A stretch of DNA of 64,000 bases, taken from the NCBI GenBank assembly GCA_004293445.1, contig RDYP01000002.1, positions 124,001 to 188,000 on the forward strand. The letters run 5' to 3'. The notes under the pieces are model-generated. The model did no database searches. It worked only from the letters and a program-made list of their open reading frames with translations, and was not told the DNA's origin. This document shows, in pieces, positions 9,069-17,683 of this stretch (its first letter is position 1; every line of letters starts with the position of its first letter). Position numbers and translations under genes: made by a program. The DNA comes from Verrucomicrobiota bacterium (lineage in GTDB: Bacteria > Verrucomicrobiota > Verrucomicrobiia > Verrucomicrobiales > Akkermansiaceae).

Positions 9069-10202
9069 ATGAAAACCCTTTGCCTCCTCGGCTTTCTCAC
9101 CGTCGCCCAGGCCCGCACGGTGCCCTCCATGAACGAAGCGATGGCTGCCGCCATCGCCGCGCAAGAAATCGCAGGTGCCGTCACCTTGGTGGCCAATGCC
9201 GACCGAACTCTTCACCTCGCCGCCCACGGTCACGCCGATCTCGAAACGCAAACTCCCATGCGTGACGACACGCTCTTCTGGATCGCCTCGATGACTAAGC
9301 CCATCACCGCCGCCGCCGTGATGATGATGCAAGACGCAGGAAAACTCTCCGTCGACGACCCCGTCTCCAAGTTCCTCCCCGAGTTCAAAGAACTCAAAGA
9401 CCACCGCGGCAAAAAAGTCATTATCACCCTCAAGCACTGCCTCACCCACAGCTCCGGCCTGCGCGAGGTCAGCTCCGAGGAATCCGGCGACATCACCACC
9501 CTCGCCGACCTGATGCCGCTCATCGTCGCCCAACCCCTCGAATTCGCTCCCGGGACGCGATGGCAGTATTCCCAAACTTCCATCAACACCGCCGCCCGCA
9601 TCGTTGAAGTGGTCTCCGGCCAATCCTTTCCCGACTTTCTCGAAAAGCGGCTCTTCGCCCCTCTGGGAATGAAAGACAGCACCTTTTATCCCAACCTCGA
9701 GCAAACGCGTCGTCTCGCCAATTCCTACACCCATACGCCAGACGGAAACTTGGAAAAAGCTCCCCTGATGTTCCTCGGCAAGGCCCCTCTCTCCAGCCGG
9801 GAACGATACCCCCGCGCCAACGGCGGACTGTTCTCAACCGCCTCCGACTACGCGAAATTCTCGCGAATGCTCCTTCGTGGCGGCGAGCTCGATGGCAAAC
9901 GCTACCTCTCCAAAAATGCCGTCCGCGAAATGACCCGTATCCAAAGCGGCGACCTGATCACCGGCTTCACCCCCGGAAACGGCTGGGGCCTCGGCTGCTG
10001 TGTCGTCCGCGAACCGCAAGGTCCCAGCGCGGCTCTTTCATCGGGCAGCTTCGGTCACGGCGGAGCCTATGGTACTCAAGCCTGGATCGACCCGGTAAAG
10101 CAACGCGTCCACATTCTTCTGGTCCAACGCGCCAATTTCCCCAATTCCGACGCCTCCTCGCTCCGCCAAGCCTTCCACGAGGCCGCCGCACTGCTGCCAT
10201 GA
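9069..10202 (+). CDS. Secreted beta-lactamase-class-C-like serine hydrolase
   Basis: 377 residues from ATG 9069, preferred because it begins a signal peptide (MKTLCLLGFLTVAQA); an in-frame ATG at 9003 overlaps the previous stop by 4 bp and would bury the signal. The SxxK motif is SMTK (Ser74, Lys77), and a GHGG motif near the C-terminus fits the third catalytic element. The second motif region reads YSQTS rather than the usual YxN. The family includes esterases, peptidases and beta-lactamases, so a precise substrate cannot be assigned. The stop overlaps the start of the next gene by 4 bp (ATGA), indicating translational coupling. Confidence 0.85.
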   Translation: MKTLCLLGFLTVAQARTVPSMNEAMAAAIAAQEIAGAVTLVANADRTLHLAAHGHADLETQTPMRDDTLFWIASMTKPITAAAVMMMQDAGKLSVDDPVSKFLPEFKELKDHRGKKVIITLKHCLTHSSGLREVSSEESGDITTLADLMPLIVAQPLEFAPGTRWQYSQTSINTAARIVEVVSGQSFPDFLEKRLFAPLGMKDSTFYPNLEQTRRLANSYTHTPDGNLEKAPLMFLGKAPLSSRERYPRANGGLFSTASDYAKFSRMLLRGGELDGKRYLSKNAVREMTRIQSGDLITGFTPGNGWGLGCCVVREPQGPSAALSSGSFGHGGAYGTQAWIDPVKQRVHILLVQRANFPNSDASSLRQAFHEAAALLP

Positions 10203-10867
10203 AAGTCACCACCACCCTCGCTTCATGCCTGACGCCCGACGGCGTCCCGATGGTCCTTCAAGAACACGATGGCCAGCATTACCTGAAAATCGGCGGCGTT
10301 GCCCTCATGAGCACCACCGCGTCGTTCTCCGAACAGAGAATGGCCGAACTCGCCTGCGCCGAACTGCCCGCCCGGCCCCACATCCTTATCGGCGGCCTTG
10401 GCTTCGGCTTCACCCTCCGCCGTGTGCTCGAACTTGCCCCACCCGACGCGATCGTTGACGTCGCCGAACTCCTACCCGAAATCGTCGACTGGAACCGCCA
10501 ACACCTGACCCACGTCAACGGCAGCCTGCTCGACGACCCGCGCGTCCACATTCACGTGCGCGACGTCGCCGAACTCATCGACCGCAGCGGCCACGACCGC
10601 TACCACGCCATTCTTCTCGACGTGGACAACAGCCCCGATCCACTCGTCCAACAAGGAAACGCCCGCCTCTACAATCGCGGCGGCATCACTCGGACCCGCG
10701 CGGCCCTCCACCCCGGTGGACGCGTCGTCTTCTGGTCCGCCAACCGCGACAAGCATTTCGCGGAGTCGCTCGCCCGGGTCTTCAAACAAGTCGAATCCGT
10801 TGGGGCGAAAGCCTACCCCCAAGCGAAGAAATTCACTCACACCCTCTTCGTCGCCGATCGCGATTGA
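10199..10867 (+). CDS. Spermidine-synthase-like methyltransferase-fold protein
   Basis: 222 residues. It has the Rossmann fold signature of spermidine synthases and related SAM enzymes: GGLGFGFTLRRVLE (about 62-75), an acidic strand end (DVAELLPEIVDWNR), and ILLDVDN (about 140). It is shorter than SpeE (about 280 residues) and lacks the N-terminal beta-strand domain, so aminopropyl transfer to putrescine is doubtful. Similar short proteins are usually annotated only as spermidine synthase-like. It is coupled by a 4-bp overlap to the secreted hydrolase upstream; that pairing gives no obvious clue to the substrate. Confidence 0.7.
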   Translation: MKVTTTLASCLTPDGVPMVLQEHDGQHYLKIGGVALMSTTASFSEQRMAELACAELPARPHILIGGLGFGFTLRRVLELAPPDAIVDVAELLPEIVDWNRQHLTHVNGSLLDDPRVHIHVRDVAELIDRSGHDRYHAILLDVDNSPDPLVQQGNARLYNRGGITRTRAALHPGGRVVFWSANRDKHFAESLARVFKQVESVGAKAYPQAKKFTHTLFVADRD

Positions 10868-10914
10868 GGGCGACCGCTTCGTCTCGATTCCAGTCTGCCA
10901 ACCCCGAAAAGGCG

Positions 10915-10946
10915 AAAGGCGCCAGCCGACTTGGACTGGCGCCTTT
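10915..10946 (-). terminator. Intrinsic terminator after tRNA-Asn
   Basis: A perfect 11-bp inverted repeat (arms 10915-10925 and 10936-10946, loop of 10 nt) starts 4 bp beyond the 3' end of the tRNA. On the minus strand it is followed by T-rich sequence. Its A/T ends make it usable in both directions, so it may also end the upstream plus-strand operon. Confidence 0.75.
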
Positions 10947-10949
10947 CAT

Positions 10950-11024
10950 TGGCTCCGGAGGTAGGGTTCGAACCTACGACCTAGTGGTTAACAGCCACCC
11001 GCTCTACCGCTGAGCTACTCCGGA
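10950..11024 (-). tRNA. tRNA-Asn (anticodon GTT)
   Basis: 75 nt on the minus strand. The acceptor arms TCCGGAG/CTCCGGA pair fully, the D-arm (GCTC...GAGC) and T-arm (GTAGG TTCGAAC CCTAC) are canonical, and the anticodon loop CTGTTAA presents GTT. The discriminator is G and the CCA end is encoded in the DNA (10950-10952). An intrinsic terminator follows directly. No partial tRNA copy was seen nearby, so there is no sign of an integrated element at this tRNA. Confidence 0.96.
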
Positions 11025-11114
11025 TCTACTTTACCCCGGCACGCGGGGCGGGCGGAAGATGCGACCGCTGCCGCTCACCTTGCAAGGGAAAAATCATTCG
11101 TGATCGACCGAAAT

Positions 11115-12428
11115 TCAATCCCGCCCGTACCGTTCGCGAAACTGCCTCAACAAACCTTCAATCCCATCGGACGCAGCCACCGACTCATCCTTTGCTGGCA
11201 CCGAAGGAGAAAGCTCAGGGTTGGCACCTGCGGCAGAAAATCCACCACCGCTATCAGCACTCGCCCCGGAGTCGGAGGAATGCACCTGCGTCTCGATGTC
11301 GCCAATCGCACGATCCCCCTCATCACAATCCGCGGAAACGCCCAGGCGACTCTCCCCCATCTCGGCGGCCAGACGCAACACTCGGCGGGCATGGAAATCT
11401 CCAGGCCCCAAGCCCAACCGATCGCGCAGTGCCCGACCACACCAAGGAGCGCGGACTTCCAACAAGGAGGCCAGCGCCGCTTCATCGAGAGCCTCCAAAC
11501 GAATCACCATCTCCGCCAAACGATCCTGCAAACCACCGCTCAAAGCTGGAGCAAAGGCGCTTTGCCAAATGTCATCATTGACCGAAACCACCACGTCCAC
11601 CCGCGGGGCCTCTTGACGAACCGATGCCAGAAAGCTTGCGAGGCGCAGGGCCGCTGCGGGATCCGCATGAATGCCTTCAAGATCATCCGCCACCAGCACC
11701 ACTCGACCGACCAGCGAGAGCAAGGCCACAAAGGTCGAAAAACGCTCGATGCCGGCATCGGCGACCGCAGCCTGAATGATCACTCCCGTCCTTCCTGGAT
11801 GCTCCGGCACGGTGGCAGCAAAACGAAACAGCGCGCCCAACCAAAACGAGCATTCACTCAAGGACGCACCCGTGCGCCGGTTGAGCTCAAGTGCCAAACG
11901 AGGACCCAGAACTTCAAAATTCTCTTTGGTCCAGTGCGCCGTGACCGCTTGGGCATGATGAAAATCGAAAGTCTCCACAGGACGCCGGACGAGCGCACCG
12001 AGCGCGGCCTCGCGGTCATAACAAGGCACCTCGCCCGAACTGACCAAAGGCTCCAAGGCCAAGGAAAAAAGGCGACGAGTCTGAAGGTCCAAGCCGGTCA
12101 AACCACCACCGGCCGGCAGCGGGCGAGTCAAACGCCTTAGCGCGGCCTCGATCGCGACAGCGGCATCGATCCTCGACCCGCCAAGCAGATGCAGCGGTAG
12201 AAATTCATGACTCCCCGCCAAGCGCTCCTGCAACCGCGCCAACAGATGCGACTTGCCGTAACCCGCGCGCGGAGCCCCAAGCAGGATTCCTCTGCCCGGA
12301 GCATCGATCGCCGCAGCGAGCAGTTTCTCCATCCGCGCTGTCGCAGCGGCGTTCACTCCGTCTGCGTGGGGAGCGCAGGCTTGACCCAATGAATCGAAAA
12401 ACGGCTGGATGGTGATGCTTTCTACCAT
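11115..12428 (-). CDS. Unrecognised P-loop (AAA-like) ATPase
   Basis: 437 residues. Near residue 47, ILLGAPRAGYGKSHLL is a Walker A-like loop with two extra residues compared with GxxxxGKS. Near residue 250, GRVVLVADDLEG is a convincing Walker B with paired aspartates, so ATP binding is likely. A later segment (VDVVVSVNDDIW) resembles the sensor-1 strand of AAA ATPases. The last 80 residues are low in complexity, rich in Ser, Ala, Gly and Asp, and end in a short basic helix (LLRQFRERYG). No partner gene is adjacent: a tRNA lies downstream, and rplM is divergent. I do not recognise the family. The long open frame on the opposite strand is judged to be its shadow. Confidence 0.75.
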   Translation of the reverse strand: MVESITIQPFFDSLGQACAPHADGVNAAATARMEKLLAAAIDAPGRGILLGAPRAGYGKSHLLARLQERLAGSHEFLPLHLLGGSRIDAAVAIEAALRRLTRPLPAGGGLTGLDLQTRRLFSLALEPLVSSGEVPCYDREAALGALVRRPVETFDFHHAQAVTAHWTKENFEVLGPRLALELNRRTGASLSECSFWLGALFRFAATVPEHPGRTGVIIQAAVADAGIERFSTFVALLSLVGRVVLVADDLEGIHADPAAALRLASFLASVRQEAPRVDVVVSVNDDIWQSAFAPALSGGLQDRLAEMVIRLEALDEAALASLLEVRAPWCGRALRDRLGLGPGDFHARRVLRLAAEMGESRLGVSADCDEGDRAIGDIETQVHSSDSGASADSGGGFSAAGANPELSPSVPAKDESVAASDGIEGLLRQFRERYGRD

Positions 12429-12593
12429 GGGGGATTCAGGTTGCGCGAAACATGGGCGACCTCACCTGACGTCACAAGGAAAGAAAGGCCGGTCCGCGGT
12501 TGCTTCAGCTCGATCAAAGACGGCTTGGACGCGAAACTCCCCCGCTGCCAAAACTTTTGAAGCAAAACGCCAAAATTCCCGTCGGATTTCCGA

Positions 12594-12622
12594 TTGACAC
12601 CTTTTTGCGGGCTCCTTAGCTT
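12594..12622 (+). promoter_or_regulatory. Candidate sigma70 promoter of rplM-rpsI
   Basis: TTGACA at 12594-12599 matches the -35 consensus exactly. A 17-bp spacer leads to TAGCTT at 12617-12622, a weak (3 of 6) -10 box. It lies about 65 bp upstream of the rplM start in an otherwise gene-free divergent region. It is predicted by pattern only. Confidence 0.45.
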
Positions 12623-12686
12623 GCGCGCCCCTCCGCCGCGGGCCGCCTCAGCAGCATCCGCGCCCGGGGGCCTTCCGTTCCATCTC

Positions 12687-13118
12687 ATGAAAACGTTTTC
12701 TGCAAAGCCGAGCGACGTCGAGCGCAAGTGGCATGTGATCGATGCTAAGGACAAGATCCTTGGCCAAGTTGCCGTCGAGGCTGCCCGCCTGCTGCGTGGC
12801 AAGCACAAGGTGATCTTCACCCCACACGTCGACACCGGCGATTTCGTGGTCGTGATCAATGCCGACCAAGTGGTTCTTTCCGGCACCAAGGAAAACGACA
12901 AGATTTACACCCGCTTCTCCGGTTACGTCGGTGGCAAGAAGGTCGAAACACCTCGTCTCCTCCGCAAGCGCCGCCCGGTTCTTCTCGTCGAGAACGCCGT
13001 CTGGGGCATGATCCCCAAGAATCGTCTCGGCCGCGCACAGTTCGGCAAGCTCAAGGTCTATGCCGGCGCCGAGCATCCGCACGAAGCACAGCAGCCTCAG
13101 GCTTACGAAATCGCCTGA
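12687..13118 (+). CDS. rplM: 50S ribosomal protein L13
   Basis: 143 residues, the normal length for L13. The start [20 protein letters not shown] and the motif [10 protein letters not shown] are characteristic. L13 is an early assembly protein of the large subunit that binds 23S rRNA. The start at ATG 12687 is set by the family N-terminus; an in-frame extension to 12594 lies over the candidate -35 box and is rejected. There is no Shine-Dalgarno sequence: the 10 bases before the start are pyrimidine-rich. rpsI follows 26 bp downstream, the common L13-S9 operon. Confidence 0.97.
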   Translation: MKTFSAKPSDVERKWHVIDAKDKILGQVAVEAARLLRGKHKVIFTPHVDTGDFVVVINADQVVLSGTKENDKIYTRFSGYVGGKKVETPRLLRKRRPVLLVENAVWGMIPKNRLGRAQFGKLKVYAGAEHPHEAQQPQAYEIA

Positions 13119-13144
13119 TCCGGCACCCACGAATTCCTTTTCCC

Positions 13145-13540
13145 ATGAGCGAAGCCAAAAATCTCAGCGCCACCGGCCGCCGCAAGAATGCCGTCGCCCG
13201 CGTCCGCATGACCGAAGGTAATGGACAGATCGTGATCAACGGTCGTTCCTTCGAAGAATACCTTCCCACCCTGCCCCTGCAGAACGCCGTGTTGGCTCCG
13301 TTCCAACACGCGAATCTGCTCAACAAGTTCGACGTGACCGTTACCGCCCATGGTGGTGGCGTTCACGGCCAAGCCGGGGCCATCCGTCTCGCTGTCGCCC
13401 GTGCGCTCACGATTTTCGAACCTGAGCTGCGCAAGGTCATCAAGCCACACGGTCTTCTTCGTCGCGACCCGCGCATGAAGGAACGGAAGAAGCCCGGCCG
13501 TCCAGGTGCCCGCAAGCGCTTCCAGTTCTCCAAGCGCTGA
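13145..13540 (+). CDS. rpsI: 30S ribosomal protein S9
   Basis: 131 residues with the S9 signatures TGRRKNAVARVR near the N-terminus and the basic tail ending RKRFQFSKR, which reaches the P-site tRNA in the assembled small subunit. It is the second gene of the rplM-rpsI operon. The start is preceded by the pyrimidine tract CCTTTTCCC rather than a Shine-Dalgarno sequence. A strong intrinsic terminator follows 16 bp after the stop. Confidence 0.97.
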   Translation: MSEAKNLSATGRRKNAVARVRMTEGNGQIVINGRSFEEYLPTLPLQNAVLAPFQHANLLNKFDVTVTAHGGGVHGQAGAIRLAVARALTIFEPELRKVIKPHGLLRRDPRMKERKKPGRPGARKRFQFSKR

Positions 13541-13556
13541 AGCTACTACCTCTTCG

Positions 13557-13589
13557 AAAAGCCGCACCCCGACCGGGTGCGGCTTTTTT
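13557..13589 (+). terminator. Intrinsic terminator of rplM-rpsI
   Basis: A 13-bp stem (arms 13557-13569 and 13575-13587, including four A-T pairs) with a 5-nt loop, ending in a run of six T (13584-13589). It lies directly after rpsI, so the downstream exonuclease gene probably has its own promoter or depends on read-through. Confidence 0.9.
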
Positions 13590-13626
13590 CTTGGCACTTT
13601 TCCACCCCTCGCCCTTTCTCGCCGTA

Positions 13627-14388
13627 ATGAAACTCGTCTCTTGGAACGTCAACGGGATCCGCGCCACCCTCGGCAAGGGCCTTCCCGAATTCATCGCCTC
13701 CGAACGACCGGAAATCCTTTGCCTTCAGGAGACCAAAGCCCGCGAAGAGCAGGTCTCGCTGCCATTGGAGTTCGCAGGCTACCACTCCTTCTGGAATTCC
13801 GCCCAAAAACCCGGCTACTCCGGGGTCGCCATCTTCACCCGCGAATCCCCGCTCTCCGTGCGTCATGGCATGGGGATCGAGGAACATGATCGCGAGGGCC
13901 GCGTCATCACCCTCGAATACGCGAATTTTCATCTCGTAAACGTCTACACTCCGAATTCCCAGGACGAACTCCGACGCCTCCCTTATCGCATGATTTGGGA
14001 TGAAGCATTCCGACTCTTTCTGCTCTCGCTCGAAACATCGGGTAAGCCCGTGATCTTCTGTGGCGACCTGAATGTTGCCCATCGCGAAATCGATCTCGCC
14101 CGCCCCAAGGACAACCGGAAGAGCGCTGGCTTCAGTGACGAAGAGCGGGCCGGCTTCGACCGACTTCTTGCCAGCGGCTTTCACGATAGCTACCGCCACC
14201 TCCACCCGGATCAAAGCGGTGCTTATTCCTGGTGGAGCTATCGCGCCAATGCCCGCGCCAACAACGTCGGCTGGCGTATCGATTACTTCGGCGTCTCGGA
14301 ATCCCTGCTGAAACGGGTCTCAGCAGCCGACATTCTTCCCCACGTGACCGGCTCCGATCACTGCCCGGTCTCGCTGGAACTGAGCTGA
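13627..14388 (+). CDS. xth: Exodeoxyribonuclease III (AP endonuclease)
   Basis: 253 residues from ATG 13627, where the family start MKLVSWNVNGIRA begins. All catalytic motifs of the ExoIII/APE1 family are visible: NVNGIR, LQETKA (metal-binding Glu), GDLNVAHREID (Asp and Asn), RIDYF and the terminal GSDHCPV (catalytic Asp-His). The enzyme cuts abasic sites in base excision repair and trims 3' blocking groups. It is preceded by the rpsI terminator and followed by a structured intergenic segment. Confidence 0.95.
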   Translation: MKLVSWNVNGIRATLGKGLPEFIASERPEILCLQETKAREEQVSLPLEFAGYHSFWNSAQKPGYSGVAIFTRESPLSVRHGMGIEEHDREGRVITLEYANFHLVNVYTPNSQDELRRLPYRMIWDEAFRLFLLSLETSGKPVIFCGDLNVAHREIDLARPKDNRKSAGFSDEERAGFDRLLASGFHDSYRHLHPDQSGAYSWWSYRANARANNVGWRIDYFGVSESLLKRVSAADILPHVTGSDHCPVSLELS

Positions 14389-14484
14389 TCGCCTCGAGCC
14401 CCCTACCCGGCCGCGCTTTTTTCCCAAAACGACGCCTCGCCTCGTCACGACAAGCACCGCCGTCGGGATCACGTCATTGCGTAA

Positions 14485-14643
14485 TGGCGAAACACCAGAC
14501 CCACTGACAGTATCGGAGTGTAAGGCGACTCGATCCCCCGATCAGGAACCTTGCACGACCCGTCCGCCCCCGCGGACTAAAAACATAAACCCTGCGGAAG
14601 GCCCGCTGCTCTGGTGATCACATCGCCAGGCCAGCGGGTTTTT
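14485..14643 (+). ncRNA. Candidate structured small RNA with intrinsic terminator
   Basis: This segment between xth and convergent glmS folds into an ordered structure on the plus strand. A closing helix pairs 14485-14490 with 14623-14628 and 14493-14499 with 14610-14616 (all Watson-Crick, internal loop 2/6). Inside are a hairpin 14518-14525/14549-14556 (8 bp, one G-U, with a GATC-CCCC-GATC tip), a perfect hairpin 14562-14567/14572-14577 with a CCCC loop, an A-rich single strand (14578-14590) and a small GCGG/CCGC hairpin (14594-14606). The 3' side of the closing helix is also the core of a terminator, so the two folds exclude each other. No reading frame follows on this strand. It could be a small RNA or simply the xth 3' UTR; I could not assign an Rfam family. 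Confidence 0.5.
14602..14643 (+). terminator. Intrinsic terminator of the structured RNA / xth
   Basis: Outer stem CCCGCTG/CAGCGGG (14602-14608 and 14632-14638), inner 7-bp stem (14611-14617 and 14623-14629) with one T-G pair, then TTTTT (14639-14643). The T run is on the plus strand only, so it serves transcription from the xth side and stops it 28 bp before the glmS stop. Confidence 0.8.
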
Positions 14644-14670
14644 CCCGTTTCAAGAGCGGCTCGCAGCGAC

Positions 14671-16512
14671 TCACTCAACCGTCACGCTTTTCGCCAGATT
14701 CCGGGGCTGGTCGATCTCACAGCCGCGTGCGTTGGCAATGTGATACGCAAGCAATTGCAATGCGACAACGGTCGGAATGGTGCTCACCAAAGGATCGCAG
14801 GCTGGAACCTCGATCACATCATCCATCGCTTCGGCAGCCTCGCGATCACCCTCAGTGACGACCCCGAGAATCCGCGCGCCACGAGCCCGGCATTCTTCAA
14901 CATTGCCCAGAGTTTTGTCCTTCCCGGGGATATCGTTTGCCAAGGCAATCACGGGAGTACCAGGAGTCAGGAGCGCAATCGGCCCATGCTTGAGCTCCGC
15001 AGCGTGGTAGCCCTCAGCGTGAATGTAGGAGATCTCCTTGAGCTTGAGCGCACCCTCCAGCGCCACGGGATAAAGAGGACCGCGACCGATGAAGAAGGCG
15101 TGTTCGTTCTCGGCGTAACGCTTGGCAATCCCGGCGATATGCTCGCTCTGGCCGATGACCTGCTGCACCAGATCCGGGATCGACTCGATCGCGCGGGCGA
15201 ACTTCATCCCATCCTCCCGCGAGTAACGACGGCCGCGGCCGAGCTTGAGGGCCATCATCAGCATCACCGCCACCTGACAAGTGAAGGCCTTGGTCGAGGC
15301 GACGGAAATCTCAGGCCCCGCGTGGAGATAGACCCCGCGACCGGTTTCACGCGCGATAGTCGACCCCACGACATTGCAAAGCCCCATCACAAAGGCACCC
15401 TTCTGATTGGCCTCACGCACGGCAGCAAGCGTGTCGGCGGTCTCTCCGGACTGCGAAATCGCGACCACCAGGTCGGTGCGACCGATGATCGGATTCCGGT
15501 AGCGAAACTCCGCCGCCTGCTGAACCTCGGCATGGATGTCCGCCATGTCCTCGAACGCATATTCACCGACCAAACCCGCATGCAACGAAGTGCCGCAGCC
15601 GACCAACACCACGCGCTGGATCTCCGCGAGATCGCGGGGCGAAGTGCCCATGCCAGACAGCACCGACGACCCGAGATTAAAGTCCAACCTCCCGCGGATC
15701 GCGTTGCGCAGGGAATCCGGCTGCTCGTGGATTTCCTTCAACATGAAGTGCTCGAAGCCGCCCTTCTCCGCCGCGGCGGCGTCGAAACCGAGCTCACTGA
15801 CCTCCCGCGCCACCGGCACCTGATGAAGATCACGGATATCCACGCTGTCGGCGGTCACCACCGCGATGTCGTTGTCCTCGAGATAAATCACCTGCCGGGT
15901 GTGAGCGATGATCGCAGAGGCATCCGAAGCCACGATCGTCTCTCCTTCGCCCACACCAATGACGATGGGGCTGCCGCGACGGGCGGTGATGATCTTGCCC
16001 GGCTCCTTCGCGGAAATAACGGCAATACCGAAAGTCCCCTCCACCTGGCTCAGTGCCTCGCACACCGCTTGGAACAGATCACCTCGGTATCGGTCGCCGA
16101 TCAGATGCGCCAACACCTCGGTATCGGTCTCCGAATGAAAATGATGGCCCTTGCCTTCCAGTCGGGCACGCAGCGAACGGTAGTTCTCAATGATCCCGTT
16201 GTGCACCAGCGCGATGTCGCCGGACTGGTCGAGGTGCGGGTGAGCATTGACCTCAGTCGGCGGTCCGTGAGTCGCCCAGCGGGTATGAGCGATCCCTGTC
16301 GAGGATTGCGTGAAACGCTCCACCGGCCAATCGGCACGGGCTTTTTCGTTGAGCGCCGCGACCTTGCCCGGTGCCTTGCTCACGACGATCGCTCCATCCT
16401 CAAGAATTGCCATGCCCGCGGAATCGTAGCCACGGTATTCGAGCCGACGTAGGCCGCCGATGAGAACGCTGGGAGCGGAGGCTTTACCGATGTATCCGAC
16501 GATGCCGCACAT
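14671..16512 (-). CDS. glmS: Glutamine--fructose-6-phosphate aminotransferase (isomerizing)
   Basis: 613 residues, the standard length. The N-terminal glutaminase domain starts with the nucleophile Cys (MCGIVGYIG, Cys2 before Met removal). Two SIS sugar-isomerase domains follow (about 290-430 and 460-600), and the protein ends in AKSVTVE, the typical C-terminus that closes the active site. It makes glucosamine-6-phosphate, the first step to UDP-GlcNAc for peptidoglycan and lipid A. It is downstream of an acetyltransferase-like gene and glmM on the same strand. I saw no glmS ribozyme pattern in the 152-bp leader. Confidence 0.97.
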   Translation of the reverse strand: MCGIVGYIGKASAPSVLIGGLRRLEYRGYDSAGMAILEDGAIVVSKAPGKVAALNEKARADWPVERFTQSSTGIAHTRWATHGPPTEVNAHPHLDQSGDIALVHNGIIENYRSLRARLEGKGHHFHSETDTEVLAHLIGDRYRGDLFQAVCEALSQVEGTFGIAVISAKEPGKIITARRGSPIVIGVGEGETIVASDASAIIAHTRQVIYLEDNDIAVVTADSVDIRDLHQVPVAREVSELGFDAAAAEKGGFEHFMLKEIHEQPDSLRNAIRGRLDFNLGSSVLSGMGTSPRDLAEIQRVVLVGCGTSLHAGLVGEYAFEDMADIHAEVQQAAEFRYRNPIIGRTDLVVAISQSGETADTLAAVREANQKGAFVMGLCNVVGSTIARETGRGVYLHAGPEISVASTKAFTCQVAVMLMMALKLGRGRRYSREDGMKFARAIESIPDLVQQVIGQSEHIAGIAKRYAENEHAFFIGRGPLYPVALEGALKLKEISYIHAEGYHAAELKHGPIALLTPGTPVIALANDIPGKDKTLGNVEECRARGARILGVVTEGDREAAEAMDDVIEVPACDPLVSTIPTVVALQLLAYHIANARGCEIDQPRNLAKSVTVE

Positions 16513-16664
16513 GGAGTTTTAGGAGTGAAAAGAGTGAATTGGGATTGCTCATCAGATCGCACACCCACTGCGCGACGCCGCGGCCTGTGGGGATGATCGT
16601 GGAATCCACATCGACGAAGTGCAAGAGCGGGAATTCGACGCCGGAAGCCCCTCGCATCGACGGG

Positions 16665-17483
16665 TCATAAGCTCCCCCGAACGTCCCGCTGCACGATCTC
16701 CCCCGGTCGCGTGCTCGTACCGGGCCACAATTTCCGGCCCGGATAAATCGCGGTGTTGATCCCGGTATGCACCCCGTCTCCCGCAATGCAGCCGAACTTC
16801 CTCCTCCCGGTGTCCACCAGCGCGCCAGCCACTTCCGACAGGTGATTCTTCCCATCGTGACGGAGATTCGAGGTCATCGTACCCGCGCCCAAATTGACCT
16901 TCTCGCCCAGGACCGAGTCGCCGACATAGCTCAGGTGACCGACGTTGGTGCCGGAGAGAATCAGCGAGTTCTTGATTTCCACCGCATTGCCAATGTGGCA
17001 ACGGTCGCCAATGGAGGTGGAGCCTCGAAGATAGCAGTTCGGACCAATCTTGCAGTTGGCCCCAATCACCACGTTGCCCTCGATAAAGACGCCCGGAAGA
17101 ATCCGCGAACCAGGCCCTAACTGGAGGACACCTTCAACAACGGCGTTCGGATGAATCTCACCCTCGATTCTCGTTTCATGCAAAGCCCCGACGTGGAGCT
17201 CATTCGCGCGGAGAAGATCCCAAGGATGAACGATCAGGAAAGAATGAGCCGCGAAGAGCTGCTTCCCGGCATCCGGTATCTCGCCGACCCAGGCCAGAGG
17301 CGTGCCTTCGGGATCGACCAGAGTAAGCGAGCCACTCGCGGAGAGCCGAGCCACATCCTCGCCAACCAACCACGCATGGGGATGAGTCCGGAGGCCCTGA
17401 CCGGCAAAGGCGGCATGATGATCACGGAGCAGGATGTTCCCGATGGCGAAATCCTCGATGGCACGAGTGGAGAAGAGTGGCAT
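16665..17483 (-). CDS. Left-handed beta-helix sugar acyltransferase-like protein (GlmU C-terminal half-like)
   Basis: 272 residues. The first 90 residues are of unclear fold, and the rest is a hexapeptide-repeat beta-helix (for example LGPGSRILPGVFIEG, VVIGANCKIGPNC, TSIGDRCHIG). The segment GAGTMTSNLRHDGKNH corresponds to the active-site turn of GlmU-like acetyltransferases, although the usual Lys and His arrangement differs. There is no pyrophosphorylase (GT-A) domain with the LAAGxGTRM loop, so it is not a full GlmU. Lying between glmM and glmS, it probably acts in amino-sugar activation, for example acetylation of glucosamine-1-phosphate. That function is inference from context and fold. 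Confidence 0.75.
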   Translation of the reverse strand: MPLFSTRAIEDFAIGNILLRDHHAAFAGQGLRTHPHAWLVGEDVARLSASGSLTLVDPEGTPLAWVGEIPDAGKQLFAAHSFLIVHPWDLLRANELHVGALHETRIEGEIHPNAVVEGVLQLGPGSRILPGVFIEGNVVIGANCKIGPNCYLRGSTSIGDRCHIGNAVEIKNSLILSGTNVGHLSYVGDSVLGEKVNLGAGTMTSNLRHDGKNHLSEVAGALVDTGRRKFGCIAGDGVHTGINTAIYPGRKLWPGTSTRPGEIVQRDVRGSL

Positions 17484-17683
17484 GGCTATCAGAAATTCAC
17501 AGGGAGCTCAATCGCCCTCGCGATCCACTGGCCTGAAAAACCTTGGCGACCGGATTTCTCAGTTGGAAAACAAGAGTCCTTCCATGCCGCTTCCGGCGAG
17601 AATACCGGAAGGAAGCAACAAGAACGGGGATGGTCTTCCTCAAACATCGCGTGACTGCAAAGCGCGCTCCGGAGATTCCGCCA

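Noticed and set aside
11100-12140. 346-codon open frame on the plus strand opposite the ATPase
   Set aside because: Its translation is rich in Arg, Gln, His and Thr with no motif, while the minus strand encodes Walker A and B motifs and has a regular composition.
14485-14643. 6S RNA for the structured intergenic element
   Set aside because: Short stretches recall 6S, but the predicted fold is a multi-branched junction, not a long rod with a central bulge.
14614-16452. 612-codon open frame opposite glmS
   Set aside because: glmS on the minus strand is certain, and this frame is its complement with no recognisable domain.
16513-16664. glmS ribozyme or riboswitch in the glmS leader
   Set aside because: No glmS-ribozyme core sequence or pseudoknot pattern was visible in the 152 bases, and the gene probably reads through from upstream.
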